A stretch of 64,000 nucleotides of DNA from NCBI GenBank assembly GCA_963699495.1, contig CAVOUB010000005.1, forward strand, positions 992,001 through 1,056,000, written 5' to 3'. The position numbers and the translations under genes are program-made. A model generated the notes under the pieces. That model did no database searches and was not told the origin of the DNA. It saw only the letters and a program-made list of their open reading frames with translations. This DNA is from JAIBJN01 sp963699495. Its GTDB lineage: Bacteria; Actinomycetota; Thermoleophilia; Gaiellales; Gaiellaceae. This document shows positions 9,021 through 18,124 of the stretch, in pieces (the stretch's first letter is position 1; each line of letters opens with the position of its first letter).

Positions 9021-9520
9021 GGGAGGTCCTCGGGCGTGTCCACGTCTCCCGGGGGGCCGAGGTCGTCGCAGGGGACGAGCACCGGGTCGAAGGCGCGCAG
9101 GCCCTCGTCGGGCACGGAAGCCCAGAGCTCGCGGGCGACGACGATCGGGTGGCCCCGGTCGCCGCCGTAGCTGGCGGCGACGAGCGGCCCGTCGCCCTCC
9201 CGCCAGGCCTCGAGGACGCGGCCGACGGCCTCCGGCGCCAGGCCGGGCCCGTCGGCGAGCACGACCACCGCCGCCTCGGCCTCGGGCGCGAGCGCGGCGA
9301 GCCCGCAGCGGAGCGACGCTCCGGGCCCCAGCTCCCAGTCCGGGCACGTCACGACGCGCGCCCCAGGAGCTTCGAGCTCGTACGCGCCTGCGACCACGAC
9401 GACCTCCTCCACCCTCGCCTCGCGAAGCCTCTCGAGCACGTCGGGGAGCAGCAGCCGCTGCTTCGGCGACCCGAACCGGGTCGCCGCCCCGGCCGCCAAC
9501 ACGACGGCCGCAACGGCCAC
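9017..9520 (-). CDS. MobA-like nucleotidyltransferase
   Basis: A 167-residue NTP-transferase fold protein. AVVLAAGAATRFGSPKQ is the signature LAAGxSxRxGxxK loop that binds the nucleotide phosphates; VVVLADGPGLAPEAVGRVLEAW supplies the metal-binding Asp motif, and GHPIVVARELW is the typical MobA/MocA substrate region. Such enzymes attach CMP or GMP to molybdopterin, or act on sugar phosphates or F420 precursors; no other cofactor gene is close. I chose the GTG at 9520, directly before AVAAVVLAAG, because everything upstream is the palindromic repeat element, which abuts the start codon. Confidence 0.75.
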   Translation of the reverse strand: MAVAAVVLAAGAATRFGSPKQRLLLPDVLERLREARVEEVVVVAGAYELEAPGARVVTCPDWELGPGASLRCGLAALAPEAEAAVVVLADGPGLAPEAVGRVLEAWREGDGPLVAASYGGDRGHPIVVARELWASVPDEGLRAFDPVLVPCDDLGPPGDVDTPEDLP

Positions 9521-9660
9521 GCCCGGGGTCTGACCCCTGGTCAGGTCGGCAGTGGTCAAGCCATCCTCCGCCCGCCGGTCGCCCGCCACGCTTGTTGCGG
9601 TGTGAGTGGCGCATCCATGGTCCCTCGCGGACACGCCCTGGGTCTGACCCCGGACATGGC
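9518..9660. repeat. Palindromic repeat doublet (copy 1)
   Basis: GGGGTCTGACCCC lies at 9525-9537 and a one-mismatch version at 9639-9651, 114 bases apart and in the same orientation judged by flanks (CACGCC on the left). The same doublet recurs at 34321-34460 with 113-base spacing. The left unit touches the start codon of the MobA-like gene. Confidence 0.75.
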
Positions 9661-9710
9661 TCTAGCGGACGGCGGTCTCGAGCTTGTGAGGACGGTCGCC
9701 GACGACGAGC

Positions 9711-10871
9711 TCAGGCACGGCTCGCGTCGGCGGTCAGCGTGAGGATGTCCGCGATGTGGATCAGCCGGAACGTGGCGCGGCTGACCGTGCGCGCGTCGGC
9801 TTCGTCGTCGGCCTCGGGCAGCGTCCGCCAGAGGTCGCGCGCCGTGCCGACCAGCTCGGCGATCTGCTCGCGTTCGTCCGAATACCCGTCGCGCTCGAAG
9901 CAGGTGTTGAGCGCGAGGCCGAGGACCCCGATGGTGTCCGCCTGGCGCGTCCAGAGGAGCGGCGTCGCCATGGCGAGGTAGTGGTGGATGCGGGCGAAGG
10001 TGAGCGGCTGGTCGAGGCGCCGGGGCCCGCGCGGCTCAGCCAAAGGCGCGGGGGGCTCCCCGTCGGCGATCCGGGCCGCCGACCGGCCCAGCATGTTGCG
10101 GATCTCGTCCTCCGACAAGCCGGCGACCAGGGCGGTGCGGACCGCGAGGAGCAGGGCGCCGGGCTGCTGCCCGTACGGGTAGTCCGAGGCGTACAGCACC
10201 TGGCCGGGAGAGACGCGGCTGAACATGTCCAGGAGGTCGATCGCGCTCCAGACGGAGGTGTCGAAGTACACGCGCGGCCGCCCCGCGAAGCACTCCGAGA
10301 GCGCGGCAAGGTCCGCGATGCCGGCGTGGGCGATGATGAGCGAGGCCTCCGGGTAGGCATCGTGGAGGTGCCGGAGGTTCTCCGCTATGGGCGGGAGGCC
10401 GCGCCCGCCGTGGATGAGGATCGGCACGCGCCGCTCCGCGGCCAGCGCGAAGACAGGCTCGAGCCTCTGGTCGTCCAGAAGGAAGCCCTGCGCCCGCGGG
10501 TGGAGCTTGATCCCGCGCGCCCCCCGGTCGAGGCAGCGCGTCGCCTCCTCGATCGGCTGCTCGGCGAGGTCGAGCCGGACGAACGGGACGAGCAGGCCGT
10601 CCGAGCGCTCCGCAGCGGCGAGGGTGCGGTCGTTGGCCGCGCGGAAGGCGGGCTCGCGGTCGGGCTCGTCCATGCAGAACGCGAACGCGCGCTCGACGCT
10701 CCACCGCCGCAGGAACTCGGTCAGCTCCTCGAACGGAGCGACCATGCCGTCGATGTCGCGGCCGACGTGCACATGCGCGTCGAAGAGCGGCGCACCTCCG
10801 GGAACGAGCCTGCGGGCTTCGTCGTCGTAGCGATCGATCAGGCCGCGCGCGCGCTCGAGGACCGGTTCCAC
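9711..10871 (-). CDS. Amidohydrolase-2 family metal-dependent hydrolase
   Basis: A 386-residue TIM-barrel hydrolase. FDAHVHVGRD near residue 32 is the H-x-H metal motif at the end of strand 1; GIKLHPRAQGF, IIAHAG and the final Asp in LYASDYPYG complete the metal site of the amidohydrolase-2 (COG2159) group. Members act as decarboxylases or hydrolases on aromatic or dicarboxylic acids; the substrate is unknown. A C-terminal helical extension of about 110 residues (after LGRSAARI) is longer than usual. The GTG start at 10871 has TAGATT ending six bases upstream, suggesting a leaderless transcript. The Xaa-Pro peptidase gene diverges 37 bases away. Confidence 0.82.
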   Translation of the reverse strand: MEPVLERARGLIDRYDDEARRLVPGGAPLFDAHVHVGRDIDGMVAPFEELTEFLRRWSVERAFAFCMDEPDREPAFRAANDRTLAAAERSDGLLVPFVRLDLAEQPIEEATRCLDRGARGIKLHPRAQGFLLDDQRLEPVFALAAERRVPILIHGGRGLPPIAENLRHLHDAYPEASLIIAHAGIADLAALSECFAGRPRVYFDTSVWSAIDLLDMFSRVSPGQVLYASDYPYGQQPGALLLAVRTALVAGLSEDEIRNMLGRSAARIADGEPPAPLAEPRGPRRLDQPLTFARIHHYLAMATPLLWTRQADTIGVLGLALNTCFERDGYSDEREQIAELVGTARDLWRTLPEADDEADARTVSRATFRLIHIADILTLTADASRA

Positions 10872-10908
10872 CCGGTGAATCTACCGGGAGCGGCTACCAT
10901 CGGGAGCC

Positions 10909-12012
10909 GTGCCGGACGTCCTCATCTTCGGCGACACCATCCGCTCTCCCGAGCTGCGCCACGAGGTGCCTGTCTCGGTGCCCGACCCGTTCGTCTACGT
11001 CGAGCGGAACGGCACGCGGACGGCCTATGTCGGCTCCCTCGAGGTCCCGCGCCTGAGCGCGATCGACGGCCTCGAGATCGTGCCGCTCGAGGAGCTCGGG
11101 CTCGACGAGCTGATCGCGCAGGGCCTCGGCTGGCACCGGATGACGACGGAGCTCGTGCTCCGTGCCTGCCGCGCGGCCCAGGTGGAGACGGCTGTGACGC
11201 CGCGGGACTTCCCGCTGGAGATTGCCGACTACCTACGCGCGAACGAGGTCGAGCTCGAGGCCCGGGGGGATCTCTTCGACGAGCGCCGCCGGGTCAAGAC
11301 GGCGGCCGAGCTCGCCGGGATCGGCAGGGCGCAGCGCGCCTCGGAGCACGCCATGGACGCGATCCGCGCCCGCCTGCGCGAAGGCGGCCCCGTTACCTGT
11401 GAGGAGCTGCAGACCGAAGCCATGCGCGTCTTCAGCGACGAGGGCGTGATGGTCGACGACCTCGTGCTCGTCTCGGTCGGCGCCCAGACGACGATCGGCC
11501 ACGAGCCGGGCCACGGGCCCATCGGCGAGGGTGAGCCCGTGGTCGTCGACCTCTTCCCGCGCGATCCGGTCTCCGGCTGCTACTCGGACATGACGCGGAC
11601 GTTCTGCGTCGGGGAGCCTCCCGAGGAGCTCGTCCGCTACCACGCGCTCGTCCGCGAGGCGCTCGACCTCGCCTATGCGACCATCCGCCCCGGCATTCCA
11701 GGCTCGGAGCCACACAGGGTCGTCTGCGAGCTCTTCGAGGCCAACGGCTTCCAGACGCAGCTCTCGAAGGCCCCCGGCGAGGTCCTCGAGGAAGGCTTCT
11801 TCCACAGCCTCGGCCACGGCGTCGGGCTCGAGGTGCACGAGCTTCCGTCACTGGGGCGCGTCGGCGAGGAGATCGTCGCCGGCGACGTGCTCGCGGTCGA
11901 GCCCGGCCTCTACCGCACGGGCTTCGGCGGCTGCCGCCTCGAGGATCTCGTCCTCGTCACGGAGGGCGGCTGCGAGGTGCTGACGGACTACCCGTACGAC
12001 CTGACGCCGTAG
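10909..12012 (+). CDS. M24-family Xaa-Pro aminopeptidase-like metallopeptidase
   Basis: A 367-residue protein with an N-terminal creatinase-like domain (1-135) and a C-terminal pita-bread domain. The five metal ligands are visible: Asp in VVDLFPRD, Asp in YSDMTRTF, His in SLGHGVGLEVHE, Glu in AVEPGLY, and Glu in CRLEDLVLV. It would remove an N-terminal residue preceding proline from peptides in the cytoplasm. It starts with GTG at 10909; TACCAT lies eight bases upstream. It faces the amidohydrolase across a 37-base divergent promoter and converges with the M16 peptidase, 15 bases between stops. Confidence 0.88.
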   Translation: MPDVLIFGDTIRSPELRHEVPVSVPDPFVYVERNGTRTAYVGSLEVPRLSAIDGLEIVPLEELGLDELIAQGLGWHRMTTELVLRACRAAQVETAVTPRDFPLEIADYLRANEVELEARGDLFDERRRVKTAAELAGIGRAQRASEHAMDAIRARLREGGPVTCEELQTEAMRVFSDEGVMVDDLVLVSVGAQTTIGHEPGHGPIGEGEPVVVDLFPRDPVSGCYSDMTRTFCVGEPPEELVRYHALVREALDLAYATIRPGIPGSEPHRVVCELFEANGFQTQLSKAPGEVLEEGFFHSLGHGVGLEVHELPSLGRVGEEIVAGDVLAVEPGLYRTGFGGCRLEDLVLVTEGGCEVLTDYPYDLTP

Positions 12013-12027
12013 GCTCGCCGGAGCGCT

Positions 12028-13309
12028 CTACCCGGCAGCGAGCTCCAGCAGCGGCTCGAAGCGCGCCGGGTCGTCGAACGGTCCGATCACCGCCAGGTTG
12101 AGCCGCTCCTGGCGGATGACGTCCTGCGCGACCCGTTGCACGTCCTCGAGCTTGACGCGGTCGAGCGCGTCGAGCACCTCCTGAGGCTCGCGGGTGCGGC
12201 CCTCGAGCACCTCGTCGCGGAGGCCGAACGAGATCGTCCCCTTCGGGTCCTCCAGGGAGAGGATCAGGCGGCCCTTGACGAAGTTGCGCGCCTTCTCGAG
12301 CTCGTCGGCCTCGACAGGCTCGGAGGCGATCCGCCCGAACTCGCGGACGATGGTCGCGACGGCCTCGTCGATCCGCTGGATGTCGACGCCGCCCTGTGAG
12401 AAGAGCGTGCCGGCGTCCGTGTAGCCCTGGTTGTAGCCGTAGATGTAGTAGGCGAGCCCTCGCCGCTCCCGAACCTCGGTGAACAGGCGGGAGGACATGC
12501 CCCCGCCGAGGACCGTGGCGAGCAGCATGAGCGCGTAGCGGTCGGGATGACCAAGCGGGTAGCTGTGCACGCCCATGCGCACGTGTGCCTGGTCGGACGT
12601 CTTCGTGTGGATCCTGACCCGCGGCGCGTCCTGCTCCCAGTGCACCGGATCGGGCGCGCCGGTCGCGCCGTTGGGGACGTCGCCGAGGAGCGCCGACGAC
12701 CCGGTCGAGCACGTCGGAGCCCACGGCGCCCGCAACGCCCGCGACCATGCGCGGTGCGCGGTACCAGCGGTCGAGGTAGTCGAGGAACGTCTGGCGGGTC
12801 GCCCCGCGTACGGTCTCCTTCGTCCCGATGATGTCCCAGCCGAGCGGCTGGTCGCCGTAGAGGAGCGCGTCGTAGACGCCGTCGACGTAGTCGCGCGGCG
12901 TGTCGTAGTACATGTTCATCTCCTCGACGATCACGCCCTTCTCGCGCTCGATCTCCTCCGCGTCGAACTTGGAGTTCCGGAGCATGTCGACGAGCACGTC
13001 GAGCGCGGTGTCGCGGTGCTCGGCCGCGCACTTGACGTAGTAGCCGGTGTATTCCTTGCCGGTGAACGCGTTGAACTCGCCACCGATGGAGTCGATCTCT
13101 CCGGCGATGTCGCGCGCCGTCGGCCGGTTCTCCGTTCCTTTGAAGAACATGTGCTCGGCGAAGTGGGCGATGCCGTTGGTGTCCCGGGTCTCGTAACGCG
13201 AGCCGGCCGCCAGCATGACGAAGCAGGCGACCGACTTCGCCTGGGGCATGTCGGCCGTCACGACCCGGAGGCCGTTCGGGAGCGTGGTCTTCTCGAAGGT
13301 GTTCGGCAT
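12028..13309 (-). CDS. M16-family zinc peptidase (processing-peptidase type), frameshifted
   Basis: A roughly 426-residue M16 peptidase of the PqqL/YmxG type that degrades or processes oligopeptides. The inverted zinc motif H-x-x-E-H is in IAHFAEHMFFKG (about residue 48), with the downstream Glu in EREKGVIVEEMN. The second M16 half contains RRGLAYYIYGYNQGY, the conserved R-Y pair for substrate binding. One extra base near 12690-12700 splits the gene between the two halves (DVLDRVV... then LLGDVPNG). The ATG at 13309 overlaps the stop of the thioesterase gene (TGATG), so the two are coupled. Confidence 0.82.
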
Positions 13310-13731
13310 CAGGTGGCCACAGAGCTCCTCTCTTCGTAGGCGTCGAAGCGAGCGCGCCAGTCCTCAGGGACCGCCATGGGCGCGTTCGCCTCGTAGTCGT
13401 AAGCGACGAGCACGGACGATGCTTCCAGCACCAGCCGCCCGTCGCCGGCCCTGACCTCGTGCTCCATGTCGAAGCTCTTGGTGCCGACGCGCGTGACGCG
13501 GGCGCCGATCTCGAGCGCCTCGGGGAAGCGCGCGGGTGAGCGGAAGTCGACCGTGATGCGGGCGAGGATCAGGGAGAGCTGGTAGGCGAATTCCGCGCCG
13601 AGCACGTCGATCAGATAGCGGATTCGCGCGGTTTCGAGGTACGTCAAGTAGACCGCGTTGTTGACGTGGTCGGCGGCGTCGACGTCCCGAAACTCGACGT
13701 CGCGCGGCATGACAAAGCGGTAGCCCACCAT
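13309..13731 (-). CDS. 4-hydroxybenzoyl-CoA-type acyl-CoA thioesterase
   Basis: A 140-residue hot-dog fold thioesterase; VEFRDVDAADHVNNAVYLTYLETAR is the 4HBT/YbgC signature with the catalytic Asp in FRDVDAADHVNN (quoted in part). It hydrolyses an acyl-CoA, substrate unknown. Two ATGs are possible: 13740 and 13731. I chose 13731 because TACCAT, ending exactly seven bases upstream on the minus strand, covers the first ATG and would place transcription initiation at the second. Coupled to the M16 peptidase gene downstream. Confidence 0.8.
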   Translation of the reverse strand: MVGYRFVMPRDVEFRDVDAADHVNNAVYLTYLETARIRYLIDVLGAEFAYQLSLILARITVDFRSPARFPEALEIGARVTRVGTKSFDMEHEVRAGDGRLVLEASSVLVAYDYEANAPMAVPEDWRARFDAYEERSSVAT

Positions 13732-13758
13732 CTCCCGCATGGTACTTTCGCCGCTCAC

Positions 13759-14628
13759 GTGTCCGGCGGCCTCACCCGAAAGGCGGTCTTCGCGCAGCCC
13801 GACTGGCTTCGGGGCGTCCCCGAGCGCGTCGGCGACCGTCGCCTCCCTGCCGGGCGGATCGTCCACACGGGCTGCGGGACCTCGTTCCATGCGGCTCAGA
13901 CCGGCGGCAGGGCGATCCAGGCGCTCGAGGCCGTGCTCTCGCCTCCCGAGGCCGACGTCATGGTCGTGGTCAGCCACGAGGGTGGCACGACCCTGGCGCT
14001 CGAGGCGGTGCGCGCGTTTCCCGGGCCCTCCTGGCTCGTCACGGGGAAGGAGGAGAGCCCGCTCGCCGAGGCTGCCGACGAGGTGCTCGTGGTCACGCCG
14101 GAGGTGGAGGAGTCCTACTGCCACACGGCGAGCTACACGGCCGCGGTGGCCGCGCTGGCCGCGCTGCGCGACGAGGACATCGGCGGGCTCCCGGCGGCGG
14201 TCGAGCGCGTCCTCGCCGAGGAGCCGTTCCCGGTCTCCGATCACGAGCGCATCGTGATCGTCGGGGCCGGCCGCGACTGGGCTACCGCCCAGGAGGCGGT
14301 GCTCAAGCTGCGCGAGGGCGTTCATCTTCCCGCCGAGGCGCACCACACCGAGCAGATCCTCCACGGGCACCTGGCGGCGATCGACGAGACCGTGCGCGTC
14401 TTCGTGCTCGAGGGCGAGGGCCGCGCGGCCGAGCGGGCCGTCGACGTCGTCCGGGCGCTCGGCGAGATCGGCGCCGATACCACGCTCGTGCCGACCGAGC
14501 ACCCGGTCGTCGACATCGTCCGCTTCCAGCTCCTCACCCTGGCGCTCGCGGAGCGGCGCGACGTCAACCCGGACACGATCCGCTGGGACGAGCCGCGCTG
14601 GGACGCAGCGCGGCAGGCCTACTCGTAA
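13759..14628 (+). CDS. SIS-domain protein, GlmS isomerase-like without glutaminase domain
   Basis: A 289-residue protein with two sugar isomerase (SIS) folds. VHTGCGTSFHAAQTGGRAI is the first sugar-phosphate loop, VVVSHEGGT replaces the usual S-x-S-G-E-T motif of GlmS, and VIVGAGRDWATAQEAVLKLREG with EAHHTEQILHGH forms the second. It resembles the isomerase half of glucosamine-6-phosphate synthase but lacks the N-terminal amidotransferase domain, so it is more likely a deaminase/isomerase or an amino-sugar binder (FrlB/AgaS-like). The GTG at 13759 is the best start; TACTTT lies ten bases before. Divergent from the thioesterase. Confidence 0.78.
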   Translation: MSGGLTRKAVFAQPDWLRGVPERVGDRRLPAGRIVHTGCGTSFHAAQTGGRAIQALEAVLSPPEADVMVVVSHEGGTTLALEAVRAFPGPSWLVTGKEESPLAEAADEVLVVTPEVEESYCHTASYTAAVAALAALRDEDIGGLPAAVERVLAEEPFPVSDHERIVIVGAGRDWATAQEAVLKLREGVHLPAEAHHTEQILHGHLAAIDETVRVFVLEGEGRAAERAVDVVRALGEIGADTTLVPTEHPVVDIVRFQLLTLALAERRDVNPDTIRWDEPRWDAARQAYS

Positions 14629-14632
14629 TCCC

Positions 14633-15994
14633 TTACTGCGACAGGAGCCAGAGCCCGGCGAGGGTGTAGACGACCATCAGCGCCAGCATGGCGTACTGGC
14701 TGATGGCCGCCTTGCGCGGCGACTCGAAGAGCTCCACCGCGCGGTCGTGCGCGAGCACGAGCCCGGCGACGTGGCCGGTCACGAGCGCAGCCACCTGGGC
14801 GTACCAGATGGTCTTCGGCGCCAGCACGTTCAGGTTGGGCTGCACGTCGGCGGTGCCGAAGAGATCCCAGCCGAAGCCGAACGGGTCGGACGCGAACGGG
14901 ACGAGGTACTGGGTCTCGCGCACGAAGAAGGAGAAGTAGTGCGCCACCACGTAGGCGAGCGCGATCGGGACGAGGCTTCCGAGGAAGGCGCCCCTCAGGT
15001 CTCCGTCGTAGTGGACGGCATAGGCGGCGGCCTTCATCGCCGCGATGTAGGCGAGTGCGACGAACAGGACGACGACCGCCAGGCCTGCGATCGCGAGCAG
15101 AGTCCCGAGGACACGTGCGAGGTCAGGTGACTCCTCGATCACGGGACGCATCAGGTTCGCGCGGAAGTCCACCCAGCCGGTCGTCTGGCTGAACCCGTCG
15201 AAGGCGACCGATCCGAGCATGACGGCGACGAACGCCAGCGTTCCCGGCCTGGCGTCGAAGTCGGTGAGGCCTGTGAAGGGCCAGCGGACGATCAGCCTCC
15301 GCTCGCGCCCGCCGAAGGGCGCGATGCGGGCGAGGATTCCGAAGTAGACGGCGAACGCCTCTCCGTTTGCGGTCCAGGCGTCCCGCCCGAAGGCGGCCAT
15401 CGCCAGCCACGTGATCGTGCTGTAGAGAAGGATTGCCCCCGCGAGAGCGCGCGGGTCGGCGGGGTTCCAGTACGCGAGCTCGAGCGCCGCGAAGGAGAAG
15501 AGGAGGCCGGCGCCCGGCCAGCGGCCGAGGCGCTCGGGATAAGCGAACGGAGCGTCCCAGCGGACGCCGGCCTTCTCCGAGAGCCAGGCAGCGGCGTCGG
15601 CGGCCGCCCGCCACGGGCTGAGGACGGTCCAGACGTTCCCGAAGAGGACGCTGGCCGCCGGAACCCCGAGCCAGAAGACCACGAAGACGAACCGAGGGGC
15701 GAGGTTCTCGTTCGGCGAGGTGTCCCCGATCGCGGCGGCGACCGTGACGAGGACGAAGAGCGCGAAGGAGAGCCCGCCGGCGACGACCCGAAGCACGCGG
15801 CTCCGGAGGATGCGCTCGAGCCTCTCCGGCAGCGGCCGCCCACGGCTCTTCTCGGCGAGCACTGGCCGCTTCCAGAGGGCCCAGAGCGCCACGAACGAGA
15901 GCACGAGCACGAGCGCGGCTCCGTAGTAGAAGAGCCACAGCGGGACCGGCAGGTCCTTGATCCCGCCGATCCCGTGCGCGATCGGATACAGCAC
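14633..15994 (-). CDS. Polytopic membrane protein of unknown function
   Basis: A 453-residue protein with about ten to eleven hydrophobic segments, starting at GTG 15994 (LYPIAHGIGG). Notable text between segments: NVWTVLSPWRAAADA, TWLAMAAFGRDAWTANGEAF, and HYFSFFVRETQYLVPFASDP. I recall close relatives in Thermoleophilia and other actinobacteria whose database names (such as fenitrothion hydrolase) are not supported by any motif I can see. It is followed, 4 bases away on the other strand, by the SIS gene, and preceded by the cupredoxin-like gene (stop 15999), with which it likely forms an operon. Conserved Trp, His and Tyr near membrane edges may bind metal or haem; that is only a guess. Confidence 0.6.
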   Translation of the reverse strand: MLYPIAHGIGGIKDLPVPLWLFYYGAALVLVLSFVALWALWKRPVLAEKSRGRPLPERLERILRSRVLRVVAGGLSFALFVLVTVAAAIGDTSPNENLAPRFVFVVFWLGVPAASVLFGNVWTVLSPWRAAADAAAWLSEKAGVRWDAPFAYPERLGRWPGAGLLFSFAALELAYWNPADPRALAGAILLYSTITWLAMAAFGRDAWTANGEAFAVYFGILARIAPFGGRERRLIVRWPFTGLTDFDARPGTLAFVAVMLGSVAFDGFSQTTGWVDFRANLMRPVIEESPDLARVLGTLLAIAGLAVVVLFVALAYIAAMKAAAYAVHYDGDLRGAFLGSLVPIALAYVVAHYFSFFVRETQYLVPFASDPFGFGWDLFGTADVQPNLNVLAPKTIWYAQVAALVTGHVAGLVLAHDRAVELFESPRKAAISQYAMLALMVVYTLAGLWLLSQ

Positions 15995-15998
15995 GGGC

Positions 15999-16574
15999 CT
16001 AGGGGCTGACCACGAGCTCCACGATCTTCACTCCCCGGTTCTCGAGCTCCGCCTCGAACTCGCCGGCGATGTCGGCGCGGAAGCTGATGCGCGCCGGCTG
16101 CCCCGGTGCGACGTCGGCGGAGAGGTCGTAGCCGTGAAGGTGCACCTCGTCCTCGACGTCGGCCCGGACGACGAGCTCGACCTGCTTCCCCTGCTCGATC
16201 TGCACCTGCTTCACGCCGCCGACGGGCTGGCCGTTCTCGACCACGACGAGCACACGCTGGGGCTCCTCCGCAGGCGGCGCGGTGGTCGTCACCTGCTCGG
16301 TCGTCGTCTGCACCTCGGTCGTGGCCTCGGTGGTCGTCTGGACGGTGGTGGTCGTCTCTCCCGTGGGCGTGGTGTTCGCGGCGTTCTCGCTGTCGTCGGG
16401 CCGCAAGGCGAGGAACAGGACCACGGCGAGGACAACGACGCCGGCGCCGATGCCGAGGAAGACCCAGGGGTTGCGGGACCCGCCGGAACCGGCGGGCGGG
16501 CCCCCAGGCGTGCCCGTCGGCGGCTGGTCGCCGGAGGGTGGGCCGGTCGGGGGTGGTTGGGGCGCTTGGCTCAC
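15999..16574 (-). CDS. Membrane-anchored protein with cupredoxin-like C-terminal domain
   Basis: A 191-residue protein. A Pro/Gly-rich cytoplasmic start (to about 35) leads into one membrane helix (PWVFLGIGAGVVVLAVVLFL), then a Thr-rich linker with repeated TTE/TTT steps (about 65-100), and a C-terminal domain of about 85 residues (VLVVVENGQPVGGVKQVQIE, DEVHLHGYDLS). The last domain has the length and H-x-H spacing of a cupredoxin-like fold without the type 1 copper cysteine. It ends four bases before the start of the polytopic membrane protein, so both are likely co-expressed; delivery of an electron or a copper ion to that protein is a possibility, not shown. Confidence 0.65.
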   Translation of the reverse strand: MSQAPQPPPTGPPSGDQPPTGTPGGPPAGSGGSRNPWVFLGIGAGVVVLAVVLFLALRPDDSENAANTTPTGETTTTVQTTTEATTEVQTTTEQVTTTAPPAEEPQRVLVVVENGQPVGGVKQVQIEQGKQVELVVRADVEDEVHLHGYDLSADVAPGQPARISFRADIAGEFEAELENRGVKIVELVVSP

Positions 16575-16667
16575 GACTCTGCCTCCACGTTCAGGGATGA
16601 GCGGTCACACGGCGCCTTTGGAGGGCCGGCGAAGCTCTGTCTGGCTAGCGAATCTTGCCAGCAGGGG

Positions 16668-16952
16668 CTAACGGACGACGATGCCGCCGTTTTCCGCCGC
16701 TCCGGCCAGAAAGTCCAGCCAGTCGTGCCAGAGCTTCTCGTCCGCGAGCACCTTGGTCTCGGCCGAGGCCTGCGAGAGCGCGAAGTCCACTGCGCCCGGG
16801 GGGACGAGCGTCCCCGGCTCGAGGCGGTCGAGCTGGAGCCAGCCCGACATGCCCTGCGCGGTCATCTCCTCCAGCAGCTGCTCCAGGTCGTCCAGGCCCA
16901 GGAAGACGTGGCCGCCGATGCCGTCGTTCCTGGCCCAGTAGAGGCGCAGCAT
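16668..16952 (-). CDS. Short conserved hypothetical protein
   Basis: A 94-residue soluble protein (start LRLYWARNDGIGGHVFLG; later EKLWHDWLDFLAGAAENGG). It looks helical and aromatic-rich, with no membrane segment or known catalytic motif. It begins five bases after the stop of the cysteine-desulfurase-like gene and closes the five-gene minus-strand operon that starts at 20973. I do not recognise the family. Confidence 0.6.
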   Translation of the reverse strand: MLRLYWARNDGIGGHVFLGLDDLEQLLEEMTAQGMSGWLQLDRLEPGTLVPPGAVDFALSQASAETKVLADEKLWHDWLDFLAGAAENGGIVVR

Positions 16953-16957
16953 GGGAT

Positions 16958-18124
16958 CTAGACGAGGTCGTGCAGGCCGGCGAGGAGGCGGTCGACCTCG
17001 CCGGCGGTGTTGTAGTGGATGATCCCGAGGCGGACTGCGCCGTCCGGCAGCCCGAGGCGCCGCATGACCTCGACCGCGTAGTAGTCCCCCCACCAGACTG
17101 CGAGGTCACGCTCGGCAAGGCGCGTGGCGGCCTGCTCGGGCGTCAGCCCGGGGACGGTGACGGCGAAGGTCGGCGCGCGGCCCTCCATGGTCGGGCGGCC
17201 GTAGAGGCGAAGCCCTTCCGGCAGGCCGGCGAGCAGGCGCTCCCCGAGCTCGCGCTCGTGCGCGAGGATGCCGTCCCAGCCGACCGACTCGAGGTAGGCG
17301 ACCGCCGCGTCGAAGCCGGCGAGGGCCTCGTGCGAGAGTGTGCCCGTCTCGAAGCGGGCGCTCACCGGCTCGTCGGGCGCCGGCCGCACCTTGTACGGCC
17401 GCCAGCGCTCCAGCAGCTCGCGCCGGCCGTAGAAGAGGCCGAGGTGCGGCCCGAAGAACTTGTACGGGGAGCAGAGGAGGATGTCCGCGCCGACATCCCG
17501 CACGTCGATCGGCCCGTGCGGCGCGTAGTGGACCGCGTCCACCCAGGCGAGCGCTCCGGCCTCGTGCGCGAGGTCGACGATGCGGCGGACGTCCGTGATC
17601 GTCCCGACGGCGTTCGAGGCCCAGGGGAAGGCGACCACCCGCGTCCGCCCGCCGAGCTGCCGCTCGAGGTCCTCGAGGTCGAGGCTCGCGTCCTCCTCGT
17701 TCAGGTCGACGAAGCGGACGACGAGATCGAGGTCGTCGGCCAGGTGGAGCCAGGGCGAGACGTTGCCGTCGTGGTCGAGGCGCGTGACGACGATCTCGTC
17801 GCCGGCGCGCAGCTCCCGGCCCAGCGTGCGCGTGAGCGCGAAGTTCAGTGTCGTCATGTTCTGGCCGAAGCCGACCTCGTCCGGCTCGCAGCCGAGGAAG
17901 CGCGCGGCCGTGTGGTGAGCCGAGACGATCAGCGCGTCGCTCCGCCGGCTCGTCTCGAAGGCCCCGCCGAGGTTCGCGTTCGACTCGCGCAGGTAGGAGG
18001 CCATCGCCTCGATCACGGAGTCCGGGGCCTGAGTCCCGCCGGGCGCGTCGAAGAACGCGGTCGGCCGGTCGAGCGCCGAGAAGCGGGCGCGCACGGCGGC
18101 GACGTCGAAGGCGACGGCGCTCAC
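16958..18124 (-). CDS. Cysteine desulfurase-like PLP enzyme (class V aminotransferase fold)
   Basis: A 388-residue fold-type I PLP enzyme. The cofactor lysine is in LLCSPYKFFGPHLG; RLDHDGNVSPW supplies the His that stacks on the ring, and FETGTLSHEAL is the usual C-terminal loop. It resembles the Thermoleophilia/Actinobacteria SufS-like proteins often called cysteine desulfurase-like (TIGR01976 type), which lack the conserved reactive Cys loop, so activity on cysteine is not assured. The GTG at 18124 overlaps the stop of the epimerase gene (GTGA), which fixes the start and shows coupling. Confidence 0.78.
   Translation of the reverse strand: MSAVAFDVAAVRARFSALDRPTAFFDAPGGTQAPDSVIEAMASYLRESNANLGGAFETSRRSDALIVSAHHTAARFLGCEPDEVGFGQNMTTLNFALTRTLGRELRAGDEIVVTRLDHDGNVSPWLHLADDLDLVVRFVDLNEEDASLDLEDLERQLGGRTRVVAFPWASNAVGTITDVRRIVDLAHEAGALAWVDAVHYAPHGPIDVRDVGADILLCSPYKFFGPHLGLFYGRRELLERWRPYKVRPAPDEPVSARFETGTLSHEALAGFDAAVAYLESVGWDGILAHERELGERLLAGLPEGLRLYGRPTMEGRAPTFAVTVPGLTPEQAATRLAERDLAVWWGDYYAVEVMRRLGLPDGAVRLGIIHYNTAGEVDRLLAGLHDLV

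Noticed and set aside
14633..15994. Fenitrothion hydrolase, a name I recall for relatives of this membrane protein.
   Set aside because: A ten-helix protein without a hydrolase motif does not support that function.
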